The notes beneath the pieces are model-generated. The model was not told the origin of the DNA. It saw nothing but the letters and a program-made list of their open reading frames with translations, and did no database searches. From Actinomycetota bacterium (GTDB lineage Bacteria > Actinomycetota > Thermoleophilia > Gaiellales > Gaiellaceae), in NCBI GenBank assembly GCA_019236545.1, contig JAFAIV010000300.1, positions 1 through 15,480 of the forward strand: a DNA stretch of 15,480 nucleotides, in the 5' to 3' direction. Positions 4,622-10,565 of the stretch are shown one piece after another. Within the stretch, counting starts at the first letter, position 1; each line of letters begins with the position of its first letter. Position numbers and translations under genes: made by a program.

Positions 4622-5715
4622 GCCTCTTCCGCGCGGCGATCGCCGAGCTCGTCCCGTACGAGCCCGGCAAGCCCGTCGAGGAGGTGCAGCGCGAGCTCGG
4701 GCTCGACCGGGTCGTCAAGCTCGCGTCGAACGAGGGGCCGTTCCCGCCGTTCCCGGCCGCGCTCGAGGCGATCGAGCGCGCAGCGCGGGACCTCAACCGC
4801 TACCCCGACGGCGGCGTGTACGCGCTCCGCGCGGCGCTCGCGGAGCGGCACGGCGTCCGTCTCGAGGAGGTCGTCGTCGCCGGCGGCGCGGACGGGGTGA
4901 TCGACCTGCTCTCGCAGGCGACGCTCGATCCGGGCGACGAGATCGTCTGCGGCTGGCCGTCGTTCCCGAGCTACGTCCTCGACGCGCTGAAGCTCGGCGG
5001 CGTCCCGGTGAAGGTGCCGCTGCGCGACCACACCTACGACCTCGACGCGCTCCTCGCGGCGATCACGCCGCGCACGAAGCTCGTCTACCTCTGCCACCCG
5101 AACAACCCGACCGGCACCGCGAACGGCCGCTCCGAGGTGCTCGCGTTCCTCGACCAGCTCCCGGAGCACGTCCTGTGCGTGCTGGACCAGGCGTACTTCG
5201 AGTACATCGACGTCCCGGACTACCCGGACGGGATCGAGGAGGCGTTCAAGGCCGGCAAGCGCGTCGTGGTGCTGCGGACGTTCTCGAAGATCTACGGCCT
5301 CGCCGGCCTACGCTGCGGCTACGGGATCGCTCCCGCCGACGTCGTGACCGCGACGAGCAAGGTGCGGCGCGCGTTCGACGTCACGAGCGAGGCGCAGGCG
5401 GCCGCGGCTGCCAGCCTCGGCGATCCGGACGAGCTCGCCCGCCGCCGCGCGCTCAACGCTGCGGGGCGCGAGCGGCTCGTGGAGATCCTGCGCGAGCACG
5501 GGCTCGACCCCGTTCCCTCGCTCGGCAACTTCGTCTACGTCGAGGTGGGCGGCGGCCGCGACCTCTTCCAGCGGCTGCTCCGCGAGGGCGTGATCGTCCG
5601 GCCGCTCGACGGCTTCGGCGCTCCCGACGCGGTTCGCGTCTCCGTCGGGACGCCCGAGGAGAACGAGTTCTTCGCCGCCGCGCTCGGCCGCGTCCTCGTG
5701 TCCGAAACGGCTTAG
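4618..5715 (+). CDS. hisC: Histidinol-phosphate aminotransferase family protein
   Basis: 365 residues from the TTG at 4618, the usual HisC length. An upstream in-frame start would overlap the small gene and add an unrelated tail. Fold-type I PLP aminotransferase features are all present: the substrate-gate region VVKLASNEGPFPP, YPDGGVYALRAALAERHGV, the cofactor-binding CHPNNPTGT, D190 in LDQAYFEY (pyridine nitrogen contact), the Schiff-base lysine K224 in TFSKIYGLAGLRCGYG, and the C-terminal Arg in VRVSVGTPEENEFF. The enzyme transfers the amino group between glutamate and imidazole-acetol phosphate in histidine synthesis. No other his gene is nearby, so it could be a paralog acting on aromatic or other 2-oxoacids. 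It is probably expressed with the 39-residue protein. Confidence 0.88.
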   Translation: MSLFRAAIAELVPYEPGKPVEEVQRELGLDRVVKLASNEGPFPPFPAALEAIERAARDLNRYPDGGVYALRAALAERHGVRLEEVVVAGGADGVIDLLSQATLDPGDEIVCGWPSFPSYVLDALKLGGVPVKVPLRDHTYDLDALLAAITPRTKLVYLCHPNNPTGTANGRSEVLAFLDQLPEHVLCVLDQAYFEYIDVPDYPDGIEEAFKAGKRVVVLRTFSKIYGLAGLRCGYGIAPADVVTATSKVRRAFDVTSEAQAAAAASLGDPDELARRRALNAAGRERLVEILREHGLDPVPSLGNFVYVEVGGGRDLFQRLLREGVIVRPLDGFGAPDAVRVSVGTPEENEFFAAALGRVLVSETA

Positions 5716-5767
5716 AACCGCCTGGACATGCCCCTTTCGGCGGGTCGTCGCCGGCCGCGCGAGGTGC

Positions 5768-5773
5768 TAGCGT
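5768..5773 (+). promoter_or_regulatory. Candidate -10 element (TAGCGT) for the MFS gene
   Basis: TAGCGT fits TANNNT and ends 10 bases before the GTG at 5784, within the 68-base gap after hisC. No Shine-Dalgarno motif precedes 5784. The spacing is slightly longer than for the other candidates, so this is the weakest of the series. Confidence 0.35.
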
Positions 5774-5783
5774 CCCGCCCGTC

Positions 5784-7025
5784 GTGCAGGCTTCGTTGCG
5801 CCGCCAGCTCGAGCCGCTGAGGCTCCCGGGCTTCCGCTACCTCTTCTACGCCACCCTGGGCTCCAGCCTTGGGACGCTGCTCGCCGCGATCGCGCTCGCG
5901 ATCGACGTCAAGGACCGGACGAACTCGGGCCTCTGGGTCGGCGGTGTGCTCGTCGTCGAGTTCCTGCCGACGATCCTCGTGGGGCTGCTGCTCGGACCGC
6001 TGCTCGACCGGCTGGAGCGGCGCTCGCTGATGATCGCGGCCGACCTGCTGCGCGTCGGCGTCTTCGTCGCGCTGCCGTTCGCCAACAGCGCCGCCACCGT
6101 CGTCGCGCTCGCGCTCGTCGCCGGGCTTGCCACGGGCTTCTTCCGCCCGGCGGTCTTCGCGGGCGTCCCGAACATGGTCCCGGAGGACGAGCTGCCGCGC
6201 GCGAACGCGATCCTCCAGACCGTCGAGAACGCGAGCTGGGCGGTCGGGCCGCTCGTCGGCGGGCTGCTGACCGCAGCGGCCGGGCCGTCGGCGGCCTACG
6301 CGATCAACGCCGCGTCGTTCGTCGTCTCGGCCGCGCTGCTGCGGCGGATCGACCCGCGCGACCTGCAGAGCGAGCGCGCGCTCACCCGCGGCCACTGGCG
6401 TGACCTCCAGGACGGGTTCGCGTCCGTGATGCGCTCGCGGCCGCTCCTCGCCGTGCTCGTCGCGTGGGGAGTCGCCTCGCTCGGGATGGGCGGCGCGAAC
6501 GTCGCGGAGGTCTTCCTCGCCAAGAACACGTTCAGCGCCGGCGACCTCGGCTACGGCCTGCTCTACAGCGCGATCGGCGCCGGGCTCGTCCTCGGCAGCG
6601 CGTGGAGCCCGGGCGTCCTCGAGCGGCTCGGCCCGGCGGGCGCGTACGGGCTTGCGCTCGCGGTCATGGCCGTCGGCTACCTCTCGACGGCGCTGAGCCC
6701 GAACGTCTGGGTCGCGGGCGTCACCTGCGCCGTCGCCGGGATCGGGAACGGCCTCGCCGTCGCCTGCAACGCGCTCCTCGTCCAGCGGAGCACCGTCGAC
6801 GCGATGCTGGGGCGCGCGCTGACGTTCGTGATGAGCGCGACGTACGTCCTCGTCGGTGTCGGCACCGGCGTCGGGGGAGCGCTGCTGCACCAGGTCGGCG
6901 CGAGGTGGATCTGGGGCGCCGCGGCGGGCTGTCTCGCGCTCGCGTCGTTTGCGGGCTACGGGATCGCACGCGGGCTCGAGGAGCCGGCGCTCGACGTCGG
7001 CGCCGCCGCACCCGCCGCGCACTAG
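5784..7025 (+). CDS. Major facilitator superfamily transporter (12 TM, EntS-like type)
   Basis: 413 residues from GTG 5784. The protein opens with a short cytoplasmic segment (LRRQLEPLRLPGFRYLF) typical of the MFS_3/EntS-like efflux family. The loop 2-3 signature GPLLDRLERR is at 71-80 and the rest is mostly hydrophobic helices, consistent with 12 membrane segments and a longer central loop near RRIDPRDLQSERALTRGHWRDL. Such proteins export siderophores, drugs or metabolites by proton antiport; the substrate is unknown here. The gene ends in TAG at 7023-7025, and those bases also begin a -10-like hexamer for the next gene. Confidence 0.87.
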   Translation: MQASLRRQLEPLRLPGFRYLFYATLGSSLGTLLAAIALAIDVKDRTNSGLWVGGVLVVEFLPTILVGLLLGPLLDRLERRSLMIAADLLRVGVFVALPFANSAATVVALALVAGLATGFFRPAVFAGVPNMVPEDELPRANAILQTVENASWAVGPLVGGLLTAAAGPSAAYAINAASFVVSAALLRRIDPRDLQSERALTRGHWRDLQDGFASVMRSRPLLAVLVAWGVASLGMGGANVAEVFLAKNTFSAGDLGYGLLYSAIGAGLVLGSAWSPGVLERLGPAGAYGLALAVMAVGYLSTALSPNVWVAGVTCAVAGIGNGLAVACNALLVQRSTVDAMLGRALTFVMSATYVLVGVGTGVGGALLHQVGARWIWGAAAGCLALASFAGYGIARGLEEPALDVGAAAPAAH

Positions 7026-7028
7026 AGT
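7023..7028 (+). promoter_or_regulatory. Candidate -10 element (TAGAGT) for a leaderless meaB gene
   Basis: TAGAGT fits TANNNT and ends 8 bases before the GTG at 7037. The first three bases are the MFS stop codon, the same arrangement as between E2 and the VOC gene. No Shine-Dalgarno motif lies between the stop and 7037. Confidence 0.45.
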
Positions 7029-7036
7029 CCTCCGCG

Positions 7037-8026
7037 GTGGCCGGCCGCCGCGACTGGACACGGGAGACCCTCGCCGCCGGCGTCCGAGACGGCGACCGGC
7101 GCGCGCTCGCGCGGGCGATCACGCTCGTCGAGAACCGCGACGCGCTCGCCTACGACGTCGTCGCCGACCTCTACCCGCACACCGGCGGCGCCTACGCGGT
7201 CGGCGTCACCGGGCCGCCCGGCGTCGGCAAGTCCAGCCTGATCTCCGCGCTCGTCCGGCTCGTCCGCGGCGACGGGACGGAGGTCGGCGTCGTCTCTGTC
7301 GACCCGTCGAGCCCGTTCTCGCAGGGCGCGCTCCTCGGCGACCGCATCCGCCTCACCGACCACTTCCTCGACCCCGGCGTCTTCATCCGCTCGATGGGGA
7401 CGCGCGGCCACCTCGGCGGCCTCGCCGAGGCGACCCTGCAGGCGCTCCTCGTCCTCGACGCCGCCGGGAAGGAGCTCGTCTTCCTCGAGACCGTCGGCAC
7501 CGGCCAGAGCGAGGTCGAGGTGATCGGCATCGCCGACACCGTCCTGCTCGTCCTCATGCCCGGCTCCGGCGACTCCGTCCAGGCGCTGAAGGCCGGGATC
7601 ATGGAGATCCCGGACGTGATCGCGATCAACAAGATGGACCACCCGCAGGCGAAGACGATGCTCAACGAGGTGCGGTCGATCCTGGCGCTCGGCCACGGCG
7701 GCGACTGGAGCCCGCCGATCGTCCTCACCGAGGCGACTCGCGGCGAGGGCGTCCCCGAGCTGTGGGCGAAGATCGGCGAGCACCGCGCCTACCTCGAGTC
7801 GTCCGGCGAGCTCGAGCGGCGGCGGCGCGCCAACCTCGCCCGCGAGGTCTTCGCGGTCGCGTCCGCGCGCGCGGGCCAGCACCTCGAGCAGGCGGTCTCC
7901 GGCGACGCCGAGCTGCAGCGGCTGCTGGCCGAGGTGCAGGAGCGGGAGCTCGACCCGCTGAGCGCGGTCCGCGAGATACTCGAGAAGGTGTTCCGGATCC
8001 ACGATGAGCGCACCCGGGCTTCCTGA
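7037..8026 (+). CDS. meaB: MeaB/ArgK family G3E GTPase, methylmalonyl-CoA mutase chaperone
   Basis: 329 residues from GTG 7037, close to the usual MeaB length. The P-loop is GPPGVGKSS (59-67), followed by SVDPSSPFSQGALLGDRIRL and the MeaB switch region FIRSMGTRGHLGGLAEAT. The invariant ETVGxGQSE motif begins at E151, here with Thr in place of the common Val, and the base-recognition motif is NKMD (198-201). The charged helical C-terminus (ELERRRRANLAREVF) is the dimerisation part. MeaB gates delivery of adenosylcobalamin to methylmalonyl-CoA mutase and protects it from inactivation. The mutase genes are not in the window. The gene overlaps the threonine ammonia-lyase gene by 23 bases, indicating a common transcript. 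Confidence 0.92.
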   Translation: MAGRRDWTRETLAAGVRDGDRRALARAITLVENRDALAYDVVADLYPHTGGAYAVGVTGPPGVGKSSLISALVRLVRGDGTEVGVVSVDPSSPFSQGALLGDRIRLTDHFLDPGVFIRSMGTRGHLGGLAEATLQALLVLDAAGKELVFLETVGTGQSEVEVIGIADTVLLVLMPGSGDSVQALKAGIMEIPDVIAINKMDHPQAKTMLNEVRSILALGHGGDWSPPIVLTEATRGEGVPELWAKIGEHRAYLESSGELERRRRANLAREVFAVASARAGQHLEQAVSGDAELQRLLAEVQERELDPLSAVREILEKVFRIHDERTRAS

Positions 8027-9179
8027 GATCGAGCAGGCCCGCGCGCGCCTCGAGGGCGTCGCGCGCGTCACGCCGGTCTACCGCTCCGAGACGCTCTCGC
8101 GGCTCGTCGGGCGCGAGGTGCACCTGAAGGCGGAGAACCTCCAGCGCACCGGCTCGTTCAAGATCCGCGGCGCCTACAACACGATCTCGCAGCTCAGCCC
8201 CGAGCAGCGGGGCGCCGGCGTCGTCGCGGCGAGCGCCGGCAACCACGGCCAGGCCGTCGCGTGGGCGGCGCGCGAGGTGGGCGCGGGGGCGCGGATCTTC
8301 ATGCCGCAGGACTCGCCCATGGCGAAGGTCGAGGCGACCGGCAGCTACGGCGCCGAGGTCGAGCTGACCGGCCCCGCGATCGAGGAGGCGCTCGAGGCGG
8401 CGCAGCAGTACGTCGCCGAGAGCGGCGCGACGTTCGTCCACCCGTTCGAGGACGAGCGAGTGATCGCCGGCCAGGGGACGATCGGGCTCGAGCTCGCGGA
8501 GCAGCTCGACGAGCTGGAGACCGTGCTGATCCCGATCGGCGGCGGCGGGCTCGCCTCCGGCATCTCGCTCGCGCTGCGCGCGGTCAGGCCGGGCCTTCGG
8601 ATCATCGGCGTGCAGGCCGAGGGGACGCTGCCGGGCGGCTCGGGCTACACGATCGCCGACGGGATCGCGGTGAAGCACCCGGGCGAGCTGACGATGTCGA
8701 TCCTCGACGAGACGCTCGACGAGATCGTCTCCGTGACCGACGAGCAGATCTCGGAGGCGATCGTCCTCCTGCTGGAGCGGACGAAGCTCGTCGTCGAGGG
8801 TGCGGGCGCCGTCGGCGTCGCTGCGCTGCTGGCCGGGCGTGTCGGCGGCGCGGGGCCGGCGGGCGTGCTCCTCTCCGGCGGGAACATCGACGCGTCGCTC
8901 CTGATCCAGGTGATGCGGCGCGGGCTCGCGGTCGGCGGGCGCTTCCTCGTCCTGCGCACGAGCGTCCCCGACCGGCCGGGCCAGCTCGCCGAGCTGCTCC
9001 GCCTGCTCGCGACGCAGCGGGTCAACATCGTCGAGGTCGCGCACCAGCGCGAGGCGGCGGGCGTCCCGGTCGGGCACACCGGAGTCGAGCTCACGCTGCT
9101 GACGCGGAACCGCGAGCACTGCGACGAGCTGATCGCGCGGCTCCGCGAGTGGGGCTACGCGGTCGAGCGGCTCGATTGA
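8004..9179 (+). CDS. ilvA: Threonine ammonia-lyase (catabolic type, C-terminal ACT domain)
   Basis: 391 residues from ATG 8004, which lies inside the end of meaB. It is a fold-type II PLP enzyme with the Schiff-base lysine K53 in RTGSFKIRGAYN, the substrate loop ASAGNHGQAVA, and the phosphate-binding glycine loop IGGGGL (G179-G182). A single ACT domain covers about 314-391 (FLVLRTSVPDRPGQLAELLRLL... NIVEVAH). This short form with one ACT domain resembles TdcB-like/actinobacterial enzymes rather than the long biosynthetic IlvA with two ACT-like domains. It deaminates threonine (and often serine) to 2-oxobutyrate and ammonia. The 2-oxobutyrate can feed isoleucine synthesis or be oxidised to propionyl-CoA, and the overlap with meaB favours the latter. 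Its TGA stop overlaps the TTG start of the next gene. Confidence 0.92.
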   Translation: MSAPGLPEIEQARARLEGVARVTPVYRSETLSRLVGREVHLKAENLQRTGSFKIRGAYNTISQLSPEQRGAGVVAASAGNHGQAVAWAAREVGAGARIFMPQDSPMAKVEATGSYGAEVELTGPAIEEALEAAQQYVAESGATFVHPFEDERVIAGQGTIGLELAEQLDELETVLIPIGGGGLASGISLALRAVRPGLRIIGVQAEGTLPGGSGYTIADGIAVKHPGELTMSILDETLDEIVSVTDEQISEAIVLLLERTKLVVEGAGAVGVAALLAGRVGGAGPAGVLLSGGNIDASLLIQVMRRGLAVGGRFLVLRTSVPDRPGQLAELLRLLATQRVNIVEVAHQREAAGVPVGHTGVELTLLTRNREHCDELIARLREWGYAVERLD

Positions 9180-10264
9180 CCCGCTCGTTCGCGGAGCTGC
9201 CCGCCCTCGTCGAGGAGCTGCTCGGGGAGCACGACCGCGTCGCGCTCATCTACTTCGACGCGTTCGCCTGGCGCTTCGCCGAGCGGCACGCCGGCCACCC
9301 GCTGCTCGCGAACGCGACCGTGGAGAAGTGGTCGGCGCAGTTCCCGTCGACGACGACCGTCCACACGACGACGATCCACACCGGCCTGCCGCTCGCGGAG
9401 CACGGGCTGTACGAGTGGCACGTCTACGAGCCGCGGCTGAACCGGATCATCACGCCCCTCTGGTTCTGCTTCGCCGGCGACGACGAGCGGGACACGCTCC
9501 TCGCCGCCGGGCTCGATCCGGCCGAGGTCTTCCCGTGGCCGTCGCTGTACGAGCGGCTGCCGGTGCCGAGCCACGTGGCGATGCCACAACGGATCGGCTC
9601 GTCGCCGCCGAGCGGCCGCCTTCTCGCGGGCGCGACCGTCCACGACTTCTCGAGCCCGCAGGAGGGCGTCGCCACGCTCGCGCGGGCGCTCGCCGCCGAG
9701 GAGCGCGCGTACGGGACGCTCTATCTCCCGGACGTCGACTCGTTCATGCACATGCACGGCCCGGACGCGCCGGCTGTGCCGCTCGCCGTCGAGGCGACCC
9801 TCAGCGCGATCCGGCAGGGGCCTTGGCCGGAAGGGACGCTCGTCCTCGTCACGTCCGATCACGGCATGGCCGCGATCTCGCCCGAGCGGACTACCTACCT
9901 CAACGTCCTCTGGCCCGAGCTCGCCGGCCATCTTGCGCAGGGGGCCGACGGGAAGCCGCTCGCGCCCGCCGGCTCGGCGCGCGACCTGTTCCTGCACGTG
10001 CTCCCGGACCGGGTCGACGAGGTGCACGCCGAGCTGGCCGGACGGCTCGAGGGCGTCGCGGACGTTCGCCGCACCGACGACGGCCTCTTCCCGGAGATCG
10101 GCGATCCCCTACGGACGCGGCTCGCGCCGCTCGTCGTCCTGCCGCATCCGGGCGAGGCGGCCTACTGGCTCGACCCGCCGCGCTTCGAGCAGCGCTTCCT
10201 CGGCCAGCACGGCGGCCTGAGCGCGGACGAGATGGAGATCCCGCTCGTCAGCTTCGTCGCCTGA
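9176..10264 (+). CDS. Alkaline-phosphatase-superfamily hydrolase (phosphodiesterase/pyrophosphatase type)
   Basis: 362 residues from TTG 9176, whose last two bases lie in the ilvA stop (TTGA). The two-metal site of the nucleotide pyrophosphatase/phosphodiesterase family can be followed: D28 in LIYFDAF, the nucleophile threonine in the FPSTTT stretch (59-61) followed by HTGLPLAEHGLYEW, D186/D188 and H192/H194 in LPDVDSFMHMHGPD, D228/H229 in VTSDHGMA, and H345 in GQHGGLS. There is no signal peptide or membrane segment, so a cytoplasmic location is likely. Substrate is unknown; phosphodiester, phosphonate or nucleotide substrates are all possible for this family. It ends the plus-strand block, and its last 17 bases overlap the end of the convergent cupredoxin gene. 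Confidence 0.86.
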   Translation: MTRSFAELPALVEELLGEHDRVALIYFDAFAWRFAERHAGHPLLANATVEKWSAQFPSTTTVHTTTIHTGLPLAEHGLYEWHVYEPRLNRIITPLWFCFAGDDERDTLLAAGLDPAEVFPWPSLYERLPVPSHVAMPQRIGSSPPSGRLLAGATVHDFSSPQEGVATLARALAAEERAYGTLYLPDVDSFMHMHGPDAPAVPLAVEATLSAIRQGPWPEGTLVLVTSDHGMAAISPERTTYLNVLWPELAGHLAQGADGKPLAPAGSARDLFLHVLPDRVDEVHAELAGRLEGVADVRRTDDGLFPEIGDPLRTRLAPLVVLPHPGEAAYWLDPPRFEQRFLGQHGGLSADEMEIPLVSFVA

Positions 10265-10565
10265 CCACGCGCAGCGTCGCGACCATCCCGAGCGCGCGGT
10301 GACCGGCGAGCGAGCACCAGAGCACGTAGCGCCCCGGAGCGAGCTTCACGAGCTTGTCCTCGACGCCGCCGGGCTGGTCGGTCGCCCAGGCGTAGACGGC
10401 GCCGCCGCCGGACTGCTGCAGGCGGAGGTCGTGCGCGTCCTCGCCGAAGTTGACGAGCTCGACGATCGCCCGGCCCGACGGGAGCGTCGCGCGCGAGAGC
10501 GTCAACGTGAACTCGCGCGCGACGACCTGCACGCGCGCGGGCGGGGGAGGAGCTGCCGCGATCAC
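10248..10565 (-). CDS. Small cupredoxin (plastocyanin-like) domain protein
   Basis: 105 residues if read from the GTG at 10565, whose bases overlap the DUF1501 stop (GTGA). All four type 1 copper ligands are in place: H45 in GEDAHDL, then C84, H89 and M94 with C-x4-H-x4-M spacing in WCSLAGHRALGM. The beta-strand pattern (REFTLTLSRATLPSGRAIVELVNFGEDAHDL... LAPGRYVLWC) fits the fold, so electron transfer through a mononuclear copper is expected. No convincing signal peptide follows this start; the N-terminus is Ala/Pro-rich (MIAAAPPPPARV). A longer in-frame start at GTG 10634 adds an Arg-rich, mildly hydrophobic segment. It is the last gene of the DUF1800-DUF1501 operon. Confidence 0.85.
   Translation of the reverse strand: MIAAAPPPPARVQVVAREFTLTLSRATLPSGRAIVELVNFGEDAHDLRLQQSGGGAVYAWATDQPGGVEDKLVKLAPGRYVLWCSLAGHRALGMVATLRVVRRRS

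Noticed and set aside
5712..7061. A 449-codon minus-strand frame opposite the MFS gene, and a similar one at 420-1787 opposite E2
   Set aside because: Both translate to Arg/Glu/Asp-rich sequence with no recognisable fold; the plus-strand frames are strongly supported by motifs.
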